DNA of 64,000 bases from an uncultured Oscillospiraceae bacterium (GTDB lineage: Bacteria; Bacillota; Clostridia; Oscillospirales; Ruminococcaceae): NCBI GenBank assembly GCA_949295465.1, contig CASFKY010000046.1, forward strand, positions 1-64,000, given 5' to 3'. The position numbers and the translations under genes are program-made. Shown one piece after another: positions 43,918 through 52,655 of this stretch; position 1 is the first letter of the stretch, and every line of letters begins with the position of its first letter. The notes below the pieces were generated by a model. That model worked only from the letters and a program-made list of their open reading frames with translations, ran no database searches and had not been told where the DNA came from.

Positions 43918-44484
43918 ATGAGAAGCATCACCAAACTGGATTTGCAGTACGCCCACAGATTTTACGGGTTCAAGGGCGAGGCCCAGTACCTGCACGGCCA
44001 CACCGGCGTTTTGACCATCGAGGTGGAGGACACCATCGAGCCTGGGGTCAATATGGTGTTCCCCTGCAACGAGATCCAGAAGACCGCCTGGGCGCTGCTG
44101 AAAAATTTTGACCATGCCCTGATCCTGCGGGAGGACGATCCGCTCCTGCCCGCGATCCTGAAGGTGTATGAGGAGCAGGGCATCCGGGACGGCGCGCCCC
44201 AGAACCAGATGAAGGGGCCTGCCTTCCAGACCGAGCTGGCCACTGCCTACCCGGAGTGCCGGGTGGTGGTGACCAAAGAGACCCTCACCGTGGAGGGCAT
44301 GATCAAGATCGTCTATGATCTTTTGAAAGACAAGCTGAACATTGCCAAGATCACCTTTACCAGCGGCGTGAATGCCGCTTCGGCTGAATTCACCGCTCAC
44401 AACCAGATCGACCGCTGCCCGCTGTGCGGTATCGCCCTGAACGAGCGGGGGATCTGCCCCAAGTGCGGCTACATAAAGGAATGA
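43918..44484 (+). CDS. 6-pyruvoyl-tetrahydropterin synthase/QueD-like protein with zinc ribbon, catalytic Cys absent
   Basis: A 188-residue protein. The PTPS/QueD core is visible: zinc ligands H13 (YAHRF), H26 and H28 (LHGHTG), the Asp-His pair in FDHALIL, and ASAEF near the end. The Cys usually four residues before HGH is Ala (A22; GEAQYLHGH), so normal QueD chemistry is doubtful. A Glu lies one position earlier, near but not at the Glu of PTPS-III. A C-terminal CPLC...CPKC ribbon (about 165-185) is an addition. ATG 43918 follows AAAAGGAGG. It sits between perR and msrAB in one operon, so a redox role is as likely as queuosine. Confidence 0.75.
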   Translation: MRSITKLDLQYAHRFYGFKGEAQYLHGHTGVLTIEVEDTIEPGVNMVFPCNEIQKTAWALLKNFDHALILREDDPLLPAILKVYEEQGIRDGAPQNQMKGPAFQTELATAYPECRVVVTKETLTVEGMIKIVYDLLKDKLNIAKITFTSGVNAASAEFTAHNQIDRCPLCGIALNERGICPKCGYIKE

Positions 44485-44494
44485 GCCGCCAGCT

Positions 44495-45673
44495 ATGCCC
44501 AATCCCCAAAAGAAAGGGGGCGGGGCGGCGCTGCTGTACAGGGGGGCGGCCGCGGCGCTGGCGCTTTTGCTTTCCGGCTGCGCTGCCGGGCCGACCCGGG
44601 AGGATGAGATGAAAAATTTGAGGCAAGAAGCTCCCGCCACGGTACAGGACCAGGAGTGGAGAGAGCGGGAGGACGCATCGCGTCTGCGGGAGATCTACTA
44701 TGCCGGGGGGTGCTTCTGGGGGGTAGAGTCCTATTTTTCCCAGATCCACGGGGTAGAGTCGGTCACTGTGGGCTATGCCAACGGGTTCACCGAAAACCCC
44801 ACCTATGAGCAGGTCTGCGGCGGCGATACCGGCCACGCGGAAACCGCCCATGTGGTCTATGACCCGGGCCGGGTGAGCCTGCAAACCCTCACCGAACACT
44901 TCTTTGCAATCATTGATCCCCTCTCCCTCAACCGGCAGGGGAACGACCGGGGCAGCCAGTACCGCAGCGGCATCTATTACACCGATGAGGACGACCGGGA
45001 GACCTTGCAGGCCGAGTGGGACAGACAGCAGAAAAAATATAGCCAGCCGGTCCAGACCCAGCTGGAACCCCTGCGCTGCTATTATCTGGCCGAAGAGTAT
45101 CACCAGCAATACCTGGCCAAAAACCCGGGCGGATACTGTCACATCGATTTTTCCAGTCTGGCGGATTTTGAGCAGCGGATCGATCCCGACCAGTATACCA
45201 GGCCGCCCCGGGAGAAGCTCCGCTCCCTGCTCACCGAAGAACAGTACCGGGTCACCCAGCAGAACGGCACCGAGTACCCCTTCACGGGGGAGTACGACCA
45301 TCTGTTTGAGCCGGGGATCTATGTGGATGTGGTGACAGGGGAGCCGCTGTTCCTCTCGGCGGACAAGTTTGATTCCGGCTGCGGTTGGCCCAGCTTTTCA
45401 AAACCCATCGACGCCGCCGTGGTGGTGGAATCCTCGGACAACAGTCTCGGGATGCAGCGCACCGAGGTGCGAAGCCGGGTGGGGGATTCCCACCTGGGCC
45501 ATGTCTTCCCGGACGGCCCCGCCGAAAAGGGCGGGATGCGCTACTGCATCAACAGCGCCTCCCTGCGCTTTATCCCCTATGCAGAGATGGAAAAAGAGGG
45601 CTACGGCTATCTGCGGGGGCTGGTGCGGGACGCGATGGGAAGCGATCTCACCCCCGAAAAAGCAACATCCTGA
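44495..45673 (+). CDS. msrAB: Bifunctional peptide methionine sulfoxide reductase MsrA/MsrB, lipoprotein
   Basis: A 392-residue exported fusion. Lipobox LLLSGC (about residues 24-29) predicts a membrane-anchored lipoprotein. MsrA domain: [14 protein letters not shown] (catalytic Cys), GYANG, and [11 protein letters not shown]. MsrB domain from about 245: [23 protein letters not shown] and [13 protein letters not shown] (catalytic Cys). The zinc CxxC pairs of some MsrB are absent, as in other fusions. It repairs oxidised methionine on surface proteins, reducing S and R forms. The ATG is 10 bases after the PTPS-like gene. Control by PerR is inferred from the shared operator. Confidence 0.93.
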   Translation: MPNPQKKGGGAALLYRGAAAALALLLSGCAAGPTREDEMKNLRQEAPATVQDQEWREREDASRLREIYYAGGCFWGVESYFSQIHGVESVTVGYANGFTENPTYEQVCGGDTGHAETAHVVYDPGRVSLQTLTEHFFAIIDPLSLNRQGNDRGSQYRSGIYYTDEDDRETLQAEWDRQQKKYSQPVQTQLEPLRCYYLAEEYHQQYLAKNPGGYCHIDFSSLADFEQRIDPDQYTRPPREKLRSLLTEEQYRVTQQNGTEYPFTGEYDHLFEPGIYVDVVTGEPLFLSADKFDSGCGWPSFSKPIDAAVVVESSDNSLGMQRTEVRSRVGDSHLGHVFPDGPAEKGGMRYCINSASLRFIPYAEMEKEGYGYLRGLVRDAMGSDLTPEKATS

Positions 45674-45685
45674 TCCTCCAAAAAC

Positions 45686-45731
45686 AAACCCCCGGGCGGG
45701 ATCTCCGTTAAGAGATCCCGCCCGGGGGTTT
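45686..45731. terminator. Bidirectional terminator, 20-bp perfect stem
   Basis: AAACCCCCGGGCGGGATCTC (45686-45705) pairs fully with the segment 45712-45731 around a 6-base loop, with A-runs on one side. It serves msrAB and the converging DUF362 gene. Confidence 0.92.
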
Positions 45732-45740
45732 GGGGCTTTC

Positions 45741-46622
45741 TCAGTCCAGCGGACAGATTTCATATTCCCGGCTGCCCAGCCCGTGCCGGGCGGCGGCTTC
45801 CACGGTGTGGATGCCGTGGCGGCTGTTCATCCGTTCAATCAGGGCTGCCTTGCCCGGGTCCCGGGCATTCAGGACGGCGTCATAGCAGGCCTGGTCCAGA
45901 GCCACCGGGTCCAGCGAGGCAAAAATTCCCAGATCCGCCATCTCCGGCTCGGCGGGGTGGCTGTCACAGTCACAGTCCACGCTCAGCCGGTTGGCCACAT
46001 TGATGTATACCATGTTCCGGGCGCCCTTGTAGGCTATGACGGCCTGGCAGGCGTCGGCCATGGATTCCAGAAAATCGTCCTGCGGAGGCAGATTGTCCCA
46101 CAGCTTGTCAGGGTCGGTGATCTTGCCGGCACTGTGGATGTTTACCTTGCCGCGGGTGGAGGCAATGCCGATGCTGATATTCTTCAGCGCGCCCCCAAAG
46201 CCGCCCATGGCGTGCCCCTTGAAGTGGGACAGCACCAGCACCGAGTCATAGTCGGCAAAATGGGCCCCCACAATGTCCTTTTTCAGGTGGAATCCATTTT
46301 CCACTGGCAGGTCCATCTCGCCGAATTCGTCCATGATGTCGCAGGGGGCCATGGCCTTGAAGCCGTGTTCCTCAATGGCCTTCCAGTGCAGCTTGGGGTC
46401 CTGCCGCTGGCCGCCGTAGGCGGTGCAGCACTCGATGATGGTGCCCTTCAGCCGGCGCACCAGGCTGCCGATCAGCTCCGGGTGCAGGTAGTTGTGGCCG
46501 CCCGGCTCCCCGCTGGAGATCTTTACCCCCACCTTGCCCCACAGCGGCGCGTTCAGGGCGTCAAATACCCGGTTCAGGCTTTCCGGGGTGATTTCTTTGG
46601 TGAAATATACCTTGGATACCAT
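45741..46622 (-). CDS. DUF362 family protein without ferredoxin domain
   Basis: A 293-residue protein starting MVSKVYFTKEI, with KISSGEPGGHNYLHPELI, VLSHFKGHAMGGFGGALKNISIG (the DUF362 core, about 132-154) and HSAGKITDPDKLW. DUF362 proteins are uncharacterised, often fused to or paired with 2[4Fe-4S] ferredoxin; no CxxCxxC cluster motif is present here. A CDCDSH stretch near 215 is the only clustered cysteine pair. It is transcribed alone from TTGGAC-N18-TATACT; AAGAGGGAA precedes the ATG. Function unknown. Confidence 0.82.
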   Translation of the reverse strand: MVSKVYFTKEITPESLNRVFDALNAPLWGKVGVKISSGEPGGHNYLHPELIGSLVRRLKGTIIECCTAYGGQRQDPKLHWKAIEEHGFKAMAPCDIMDEFGEMDLPVENGFHLKKDIVGAHFADYDSVLVLSHFKGHAMGGFGGALKNISIGIASTRGKVNIHSAGKITDPDKLWDNLPPQDDFLESMADACQAVIAYKGARNMVYINVANRLSVDCDCDSHPAEPEMADLGIFASLDPVALDQACYDAVLNARDPGKAALIERMNSRHGIHTVEAAARHGLGSREYEICPLD

Positions 46623-46675
46623 ACAAAATTCCCTCTTTTCTTATATAAATGTATGATTCCGAATTTCTCGGGTTC

Positions 46676-46705
46676 AGTATAGGTCAAAAATCCACTCTTG
46701 TCCAA
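46676..46705 (-). promoter_or_regulatory. Promoter of the DUF362 gene
   Basis: On the minus strand TTGGAC (46705-46700), an 18-base spacer, TATACT (46681-46676). Confidence 0.7.
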
Positions 46706-46842
46706 TACTTGCTGTGGGGGATAAGCGATGCCTTTTGGGCATGATAGCGCCGTTCGGGCCCGCGGTTCTCCGCGCCTTTTTGGACATTTCAGGCGCTCTT
46801 TTCGGGATTGCCCCGCCGAGGATAGCTTTTGGGGGGCGAGTG

Positions 46843-46851
46843 TGGTATAAT
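46843..46851 (+). promoter_or_regulatory. Extended -10 promoter for the gtrA operon
   Basis: TGGTATAAT, an extended -10 (TGnTATAAT), lies 57 bases before the GtrA gene; no good -35 is seen. A small palindrome ATCCCTTAGGGAT follows at 46858-46870. Confidence 0.65.
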
Positions 46852-46908
46852 ATCAAAAATCCCTTAGGGATGCCGATAAGGCACAAAACAAGCAAAAGGA
46901 AGTATTGT

Positions 46909-47376
46909 ATGCTGGAATGGCTGCGGCGGATGATCCGCCAGCACTATGAAATGCTGGCCTACCTGTTTTTTGGCGGGCTGTCTACTCTGCTGAATCTGGT
47001 TCTCTACCTGCTCTTCAAGGCGATGTTCGGCTACGAGGCCGCCAACAGCTGGGGAAATGTTCTGGACACCCTGCTGTGCATCCTCTTTGCCTATGGCACC
47101 AACCGCACCTGGGTGTTCCGCAGCAAGACCCGGGGCGCCGAGGCCCTGGCGGAATTTGCCAAGTTCTTCACCTGCCGGCTCGGTACCCTGGTGATGGACG
47201 CGGTGATCATGTTTGTGGGCGGCAACCTGCTGGGCCCCGCCCTTGTTTCGGTCCAGTGGCTGGGGCTGTGGGGCTTTGGCGTCAAGGTGTTCAGCAACGT
47301 GCTGGTGATCGTATTTAACTATATCTTTTCCAAACTCATCATTTTCAAAGACAAAGGCAATGACCCACCGGCCTGA
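46909..47376 (+). CDS. GtrA family membrane protein
   Basis: A 155-residue protein with four membrane helices: YEMLAYLFFGGLSTLLNLVLYLLF (family start), VLDTLLCILFAYGTNRTWVF (the NR.WVF hallmark), LGTLVMDAVIMFVGGNLL, and VLVIVFNYIFSKLIIFK (N-Y-x-x-SK-L-I-IF ending). GtrA proteins are thought to move undecaprenyl-phosphate sugars across the membrane and could serve the glycosyltransferases in this window. Longer in-frame starts cover the promoter. It is followed 30 bases later by a 50-residue membrane protein gene and deoC. Confidence 0.88.
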   Translation: MLEWLRRMIRQHYEMLAYLFFGGLSTLLNLVLYLLFKAMFGYEAANSWGNVLDTLLCILFAYGTNRTWVFRSKTRGAEALAEFAKFFTCRLGTLVMDAVIMFVGGNLLGPALVSVQWLGLWGFGVKVFSNVLVIVFNYIFSKLIIFKDKGNDPPA

Positions 47377-47406
47377 AAAGGCCCCATCCACAGGGAGGTA
47401 TGTAGC

Positions 47407-47559
47407 ATGAAAGTACGCGGTTTTGGTTTCCGTCTCACCGGCCTGATCCTGGGCATCGTGGCCACCACGGCCGGCATCTCGGCCATCATCTTCAGCGCCG
47501 TGGGGCTGCACCGGGCCCGGCTGTGCAAGCATTGCAAGATGGAGGGCACCTTCCAATGA
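47407..47559 (+). CDS. 50-residue single-TM protein with CxxC tail, start-coupled to deoC
   Basis: A short gene with a strong ribosome site (GGAGG, 47394-47398, 8 bases before ATG). The product starts MKVRGFGFRLTG, has one hydrophobic helix (LILGIVATTAGISAIIFSAVGL) and ends RLCKHCKMEGTFQ, with a CxxC pair. Its stop overlaps the deoC ATG as ATGA. The clear signal, helix and coupling argue that it is expressed. I do not recognise a family. The CxxC could bind metal or take part in thiol chemistry. Confidence 0.6.
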   Translation: MKVRGFGFRLTGLILGIVATTAGISAIIFSAVGLHRARLCKHCKMEGTFQ

Positions 47560-48221
47560 GGTCCGACGCCCAGATCCTGGCCTGCGTGGATCACACCCTC
47601 CTGAAGCCGGAGGCCACCTGGCCTCAGATCCAGGCAATCTGCGAGGAGGCGGTGCGGTATCACACCGCCTCGGTCTGCATCAACGGGGGATATGTGCGCC
47701 AGGCGGCCGACTATCTGGCCGGCCGGGTGCCGGTTTGCTGCGTGGTGGGTTTCCCCCTGGGAGCCATGGCCGGCCGGGTCAAGTGCCTGGAGGCCGCCGC
47801 TGCCCTGGAAGACGGCGCCAGCGAGATCGACATGGTCATCAATGTGGGCCGGATGAAAAACGGGGAGTACCAGGCTGTACAAAAGGAGATCGCCGATGTC
47901 AAGCGGACGGTGGGGAACCACATCCTCAAGGTGATCATCGAGACCTGCCTGCTCACCGACCGGGAAAAGGAGATCCTCTGTGATCTGGTGCCCCAGGCGG
48001 GGGCGGATTTCATCAAGACCAGCACCGGCTTTTCCACCGGGGGAGCCACCTTCGGGGATGTGGAACTGTTCCGCCGCTGTGTGAGGGGCCGCTGCGCCAT
48101 CAAGGCGGCGGGGGGCATCTCCACCCGGGAGGACATGGAGCACTTTTTGGATCTGGGGGCCAGCCGGCTGGGCACCAGCCGGGCGGTGCGGATTCTCACC
48201 GGCTCTGAAAACGGGAAATAA
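47556..48221 (+). CDS. deoC: Deoxyribose-phosphate aldolase
   Basis: A 221-residue class I aldolase: VDHTLLKPEATW, VCINGGYV, VVGFPLGAM, EIDMVINVG (Asp), ADFIKTSTGFSTGGAT with the Schiff-base Lys (about 151), and IKAAGGISTREDMEHFLDLGASRLGTS. It splits deoxyribose-5-phosphate into acetaldehyde and glyceraldehyde-3-phosphate in nucleoside salvage. ATG 47556 overlaps the small membrane gene; a longer frame would overlap it more and is rejected. The terminator at 48233 ends the unit. Confidence 0.93.
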   Translation: MRSDAQILACVDHTLLKPEATWPQIQAICEEAVRYHTASVCINGGYVRQAADYLAGRVPVCCVVGFPLGAMAGRVKCLEAAAALEDGASEIDMVINVGRMKNGEYQAVQKEIADVKRTVGNHILKVIIETCLLTDREKEILCDLVPQAGADFIKTSTGFSTGGATFGDVELFRRCVRGRCAIKAAGGISTREDMEHFLDLGASRLGTSRAVRILTGSENGK

Positions 48222-48232
48222 GGCACTTTTTT

Positions 48233-48263
48233 GGGGGGGACGGCATGACCGCCCCTCCTTTTT
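48233..48263 (+). terminator. Intrinsic terminator after deoC
   Basis: An 11-bp stem (GGGGGGG, bulged A, CGG paired with CCG, CCCCTCC) with a 5-base loop is followed by TTTTT. It rules out the upstream start of the ZIP gene. A GC palindrome (48281-48299) follows. Confidence 0.85.
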
Positions 48264-48322
48264 CATACCCTGATACAAAAGCCGGGCCCCGGGCCCGGCG
48301 ATTGGATGAAGGGGGAACTGCC

Positions 48323-49084
48323 ATGACCGAAGCACTACTTCACACCCTGCTGGCGGGGCTGGCCACCGGGCTGGGGGGCCTGGCGGCAGTCTGCCGGCTG
48401 CCCAGCCAGAAATCTCTGGGCTCAGCCCTGGGATTTGCGGGCGGGGTGATGCTCTGCGCTTCCCTGATGGACCTGCTGCCCGGCGCTGCCGGCTACTACC
48501 GGCAGGCTTTCAGCCCGGCCCGGGCCGCTCTGGCCACCGTGAGTCTGCTCTGCATGGGGATGGCGGTGGCCGCGGCCCTGGGCCGGTGCCTGCCGGAGGA
48601 GTTTCGGGCGCCCCAGGGGGATGCGGGCCGGGCCCGGGCCCTGCGCAGCGCGGCGGTTACCGGCATGGCCCTTTTGCTCCACAACCTGCCCGAGGGGGTG
48701 CTCACCCTCTTTGCGGGGGTGGCCGATGAACAGATGGGTCTGCGGCTTTCCGTCGCGGTGGCCCTCCACAACCTGCCCGAGGGCATTGCGGTGGCCCTGC
48801 CCCTCTACTACGCCACCCGCAGCCGCCCCAAGGCAGCCCTGGCAGCCCTGGCCAGCGGTCTGGCCGAGCCTACCGGGGCGCTGCTGGCCTATTTCTTTTT
48901 GCACGACTGGCTCAGCGAGGGCTTCTTGAACGGGCTCATGATCCTGATCGCCGGCATCATGATCTGGGTCAGCCTGGCCGAGCTCTGGCCCGAGGCCCTG
49001 GCCTTTGGCAAGCGCAGGGGGGCGGCCCGGGGAATGGCCGGCGGCATCCTGCTGATGACCCTTGGAATTGTACTGCTTTCGTGA
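48323..49084 (+). CDS. ZIP family metal transporter (GufA/ZupT-like)
   Basis: A 253-residue protein with about eight membrane helices and two copies of the ZIP metal-binding motif: LLLHNLPEGVLTLFAG (helix 4) and VALHNLPEGIAVALPLY (helix 5). It also has the LMDLLPGA region and AELWPEALA in the last helices. Such transporters import Zn2+ or other divalent metals. ATG 48323 is chosen behind GAAGGGGGA; the longer in-frame start lies in a terminator. The promoter of the next operon overlaps its end. Confidence 0.9.
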   Translation: MTEALLHTLLAGLATGLGGLAAVCRLPSQKSLGSALGFAGGVMLCASLMDLLPGAAGYYRQAFSPARAALATVSLLCMGMAVAAALGRCLPEEFRAPQGDAGRARALRSAAVTGMALLLHNLPEGVLTLFAGVADEQMGLRLSVAVALHNLPEGIAVALPLYYATRSRPKAALAALASGLAEPTGALLAYFFLHDWLSEGFLNGLMILIAGIMIWVSLAELWPEALAFGKRRGAARGMAGGILLMTLGIVLLS

Positions 49085-49090
49085 TATACT
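49062..49090 (+). promoter_or_regulatory. Promoter of the lipoprotein/two-component operon
   Basis: TTGGAA (49062-49067), a 17-base spacer, TATACT (49085-49090), overlapping the end of the ZIP gene. Confidence 0.7.
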
Positions 49091-49163
49091 ATCATCTGAA
49101 TTGTTCTGCCAAAAAAGGGCCAAAAACCCGCGGCCGGGGCGGAAAAAGGCAGGAGGGGATGGC

Positions 49164-50456
49164 ATGGGAAAGCGTCGGTGGAGGGCGGCTGCCCTGGTGT
49201 GCGCGCTTCTTTTGTCCGGCTGCTCCTCCCTGGGCGCCGCCGGCGTGGAGGAACTGCTCCGGGCGCCCCAGTTCGGCGGCCAGACCAGCCAGGTGCAGAA
49301 GGCACTTGCCACCTATCTGGGAGAATCCCCTCAGCTGAAATATCCCACCGGCGGAGACCATCTGTCCCCCTTTGTGTTCGGCGACTGGAACGGGGACGGA
49401 CAGGAGGACGCCGCCGTTTTTTATACCAGCGCCTCCAAGGGCACCAACGTGCAGCTGGCCATCCTGGAAGAGTGGAACGGGACCTGGCAGGTGACCCAGG
49501 AGCGGGAAGGCCTTTCCACCGAGGTGGAGAGCGTCAGCACCGCGGCTCTGGCGGGGGATGACCAGGTGGGCACCCAGCTGCTGGTGGGGTACGGCACGGC
49601 CCAGGGCGATCGGTATCTCACCGTCTACACCTATTCGGATGTGACCCTCACGGCGGTGCTGGAAACCTCCTACAGCGAATATCTGCTGGCGGACATCACC
49701 GGCAGCGGCACCCTGGACCTGGTCATCGTTCAGGACGGGGAGAAGGGGGTGCAGGTGGAACTGCTCACCAACACCGAGAACACCTACCAGCAGGTGCAGA
49801 GCCTGGAGATCGCCCAGGGCCGGTTTTCCGGCTGTGCGGGCATCTGCTCCAGCGTGGGGGGCGGGGCACGGCGCTACCTGATTGTGGACGGCTACACCGG
49901 CAACAACGGGGCCTATTTGGCCAGCGAGATCCTCTATTATGATCGGAAGGAAAAAAAGCTCAAGTCCTATGATTCCCGCTATGTGGAGGATTTGTACAGC
50001 GCCACCCTGCGCTACTTTACCAGCCTGCGCAGCACCGACATCGACGGGGACACCACCGTGGAGATCCCGGTGCAGCTGGCCGGAGAGGCAGGGGGCGTGG
50101 TGAACGCCTCCCTGGAGCGGAGGCTGGGCTTTGTGGCCTGGCAGGACTACACCACCGCCCAATGGCCCAAGAGCTGGGGCGTGGTGGATGCGGAATACGG
50201 GTTTTATCTGGCGCTGCCCTCTGCCTGGCAGGGCCAGGTGGAATTGACGCCGGGAGAAGAGAAAAACTCCTGGGAGGTGCGCAGCCCCAACGGAGAGGAG
50301 GTCTATCTCTCGGTGCGGATCGTCAGCCAGGGAGTGGTCTCCCAGGAATACACAAGGGCGGCGATCCTGGGCAACCAGCAGATCCAGCTGAAGGTGACGG
50401 ATCTGGCCCGACAGATGGGATTCGACACGGTGCTGGGCAGCGTGATGGTGCTGTAA
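49164..50456 (+). CDS. Lipoprotein with FG-GAP-like repeats, linked to a two-component system
   Basis: A 430-residue exported protein. Signal MGKRRWRAAALVCALLLSGC has a lipobox (LLLSGC). Repeats such as FGDWNGDGQEDAAVFY and ADITGSGTLDLVIVQD resemble calcium-binding FG-GAP/VCBS blades, and STDIDGDTTVEIPVQL is a third. The C-terminal half (WGVVDAEYGFYLALPSAW) is different and unassigned. ATG follows AGGAGGGG. It is first in an operon with a response regulator and sensor kinase; a surface sensing or target role is plausible but not shown. Confidence 0.75.
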   Translation: MGKRRWRAAALVCALLLSGCSSLGAAGVEELLRAPQFGGQTSQVQKALATYLGESPQLKYPTGGDHLSPFVFGDWNGDGQEDAAVFYTSASKGTNVQLAILEEWNGTWQVTQEREGLSTEVESVSTAALAGDDQVGTQLLVGYGTAQGDRYLTVYTYSDVTLTAVLETSYSEYLLADITGSGTLDLVIVQDGEKGVQVELLTNTENTYQQVQSLEIAQGRFSGCAGICSSVGGGARRYLIVDGYTGNNGAYLASEILYYDRKEKKLKSYDSRYVEDLYSATLRYFTSLRSTDIDGDTTVEIPVQLAGEAGGVVNASLERRLGFVAWQDYTTAQWPKSWGVVDAEYGFYLALPSAWQGQVELTPGEEKNSWEVRSPNGEEVYLSVRIVSQGVVSQEYTRAAILGNQQIQLKVTDLARQMGFDTVLGSVMVL

Positions 50457-50478
50457 AGGCGCACAGAGGTGAAAAGCT

Positions 50479-51180
50479 ATGAGAAGAGTATTGGTGGTGG
50501 AGGACGAAAAGAGCATCCGGGAGATGATTGCCCTCAACCTGCGCATGTCGGGCTGGGAGGTGCTGGAGGCCGAATCGGCCGAGCAGGGGCTGGACCTCTT
50601 GAACAAGCAGGGTCCCTGTGAGGCGGCGATCCTGGACGTGATGTTGCCCGGCATGAACGGGTTTTCCCTGTGCGAGACCATCCGGCGGGACAACCAGGAC
50701 ATCGGCATCATCATTCTCAGCGCCAAGAGCATGGAGCAGGACAAGATCCGGGGGCTTTCCATCGGGGCCGACGACTACATGACCAAGCCTTTCAGCGTGT
50801 CCGAGCTGATGGCCCGCATCGAGGCGCTCTGCCGCCGGGTGAACCGGGGCAAGCCGGCCTCTGCCCAGGAGGAGGACGACGCCCGGCTGGTGAGCGGCTG
50901 CTTTGTGCTGGACCGAAAGAGCCGGGTGCTGTACAAAAACGGCAAGAGCATCGACCTGACCCAGGTGGAGTTCCAGATCATGGAACTGTTTTTCCAGAAT
51001 CCCGGCACCGCCCTGGTGCGGGAAAAGATCCTGCAAGGGGTGTGGGGCGAAAACTATTTCGGGGATGTGAAGATCGTGGATGTGAACATCCGCCGGCTTC
51101 GGATGAAGGTGGAGGACGCGCCCTCCTCCCCCCAGCACATCCTCACGGTGTGGGGATACGGCTACCGCTGGAACAGCTGA
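50479..51180 (+). CDS. OmpR/PhoB-family response regulator
   Basis: A 233-residue protein: receiver domain (VLVVEDEKSIREMI, phosphorylated Asp in AILDVMLPGM, Lys in DDYMTKPFSVSEL) and a winged-helix DNA-binding domain (GENYFGDVKIVDVNIRRLRMKVE, WGYGYRWNS). It is paired with the kinase gene 35 bases later and follows the lipoprotein gene by 22 bases. The regulon is unknown. Confidence 0.93.
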   Translation: MRRVLVVEDEKSIREMIALNLRMSGWEVLEAESAEQGLDLLNKQGPCEAAILDVMLPGMNGFSLCETIRRDNQDIGIIILSAKSMEQDKIRGLSIGADDYMTKPFSVSELMARIEALCRRVNRGKPASAQEEDDARLVSGCFVLDRKSRVLYKNGKSIDLTQVEFQIMELFFQNPGTALVREKILQGVWGENYFGDVKIVDVNIRRLRMKVEDAPSSPQHILTVWGYGYRWNS

Positions 51181-51215
51181 GAAAGCGCACTGCCAGATAA
51201 AGGAGGGATGCGGCC

Positions 51216-52646
51216 TTGAACAGTATCACCAAACGCTGGCTGCGGGGCAGCATGGCCCTCACGGTGCTGATCCTGGTGCTGGCCGAGAGCCTGTTCCTCT
51301 ATGCCGGGCGAAGCAGCTACTACGCCGCCGCCCGGCAGGCGCTGCTGAGCCGGTTTTCCAGCATTTCCGGCCAGCTCAAGATGTACAGCGGTTCCACTGT
51401 GGCGGCCTCGGCCGAAAATCGGAACCTGGCCCTCCATCGGATGGTGGAGCAATTTGAGGACAAGGACAAGATCGAATTCATGCTGCTGGACAGCGAGGGC
51501 CAGGCGCTCACCACCTCCAGCGGTTCGCTTCAGGCCGCCGCCGACCAGGAGGAGGACTTCTGGAAGGCCATAGATTCCCCCAGCGGCCAGGGGGAGAGCA
51601 TCTACTTCACCGGCGAGAACGAAAAAGTCATGGCCATCACCCTTCTATCCCCCTACCCGGCGGGGGATGTGGCCGCCCTGCGTATGGTCACCAGCCTCAC
51701 CCTGGTGGACGAGGCCCTGGCCCAGCGGGCCTGGGTGAGCCTGGGGGTGGCCTTTGTGGTGCTGGGGTTCAGCGTCTATTCGGGGCTTTACTTTATCCGC
51801 TCCATCGTCAACCCTCTGCATCAGGTGGAGCGCACCGCCAACCAGATCGCCCGGGGGGATCTGTCGGTGCGGCTGCCCCGCGGCGGCCAGAAGGACGAGA
51901 TCGGCCGGCTGTGCGAGACCATCAACCGCATGGCCGAGGAGCTGGCCAAGACCGAGAAGATGAAGAACGAGTTTCTCTCCTCGGTGAGCCATGAGCTGCG
52001 CACCCCCCTCACCAGCATCCGGGGCTGGGTGGAGACCATCGCCGCCCTGAAAGACCCCCGGGATGAAAATTACCAGAAGGGGCTTTCCATCATCGCCGCC
52101 GAGACCGACCGGCTCTACGGCATGGTGGAGGAGCTGTTGGATTTTTCCCGCCTGCAGGCGGGCATCCGCATGGAGTGCCAGCCCCTGGATCTGGTGGCCG
52201 AGCTCACCGACGCGGCCCTCTTTGTGGAGCCCCGCATCCAGAAGGCGGGGCTGAGCCTGCGGTATGAGGAGCCGGAGCTGCCCCTGCCGGTGTGGGCCGA
52301 CCCCAAGCGGCTGCGGCAGGTGTTCCTGAATATCCTGGACAATGCCATCAAGTACTCAAAGCCCGGCGGCGCCATCACCCTGGAACTGCTGCAGGACGGA
52401 GAGAACGTGTATGTGCTGTTCCGGGATGAGGGCCGGGGCATCGACCCGGAAGATCTGGAAAATGTGAAACTGAAATTTTTCAAGGGCAAGAACGCGGTGC
52501 GGGGCAGCGGCATCGGGCTTGCGGTGGTGGATGAGATCGTCACCGCCCTGAACGGCAGCCTGGACATCGACAGCCGCCTGGGGGAGGGCACCACCGTCAA
52601 GGTGGTGCTGCCCCTCTATCGGCCCTCTGCGCCCGGGGAAAAATAA
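51216..52646 (+). CDS. Membrane sensor histidine kinase with HAMP domain
   Basis: A 476-residue protein: TM1 (MALTVLILVLAESLFLYAG), an exported sensing loop (about 30-165), TM2 (GVAFVVLGFSVYSGLYFI), HAMP (IARGDLSVRLPRGGQKDEIGRL), H-box LSSVSHELRTPLTSIRGW, N-box LNILDNAIKYSKPGG and G-box GSGIGLAVVDEIV. The start is TTG 51216 with AGGAGG nine bases before; an ATG at 51208 is out of frame. It phosphorylates the adjacent regulator. The exported loop is acidic and shows no known ligand domain. Confidence 0.92.
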   Translation: MNSITKRWLRGSMALTVLILVLAESLFLYAGRSSYYAAARQALLSRFSSISGQLKMYSGSTVAASAENRNLALHRMVEQFEDKDKIEFMLLDSEGQALTTSSGSLQAAADQEEDFWKAIDSPSGQGESIYFTGENEKVMAITLLSPYPAGDVAALRMVTSLTLVDEALAQRAWVSLGVAFVVLGFSVYSGLYFIRSIVNPLHQVERTANQIARGDLSVRLPRGGQKDEIGRLCETINRMAEELAKTEKMKNEFLSSVSHELRTPLTSIRGWVETIAALKDPRDENYQKGLSIIAAETDRLYGMVEELLDFSRLQAGIRMECQPLDLVAELTDAALFVEPRIQKAGLSLRYEEPELPLPVWADPKRLRQVFLNILDNAIKYSKPGGAITLELLQDGENVYVLFRDEGRGIDPEDLENVKLKFFKGKNAVRGSGIGLAVVDEIVTALNGSLDIDSRLGEGTTVKVVLPLYRPSAPGEK

Positions 52647-52655
52647 GGAGAAAGA

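Noticed and set aside
48281..48299. GC palindrome before the ZIP gene as a terminator or operator
   Set aside because: No T-run follows, and GC-only palindromes arise often by chance at this composition.
48245..48322. An upstream start adding 26 residues to the ZIP transporter
   Set aside because: The extension lies in the deoC terminator hairpin and is not hydrophobic; ATG 48323 has a good ribosome site.
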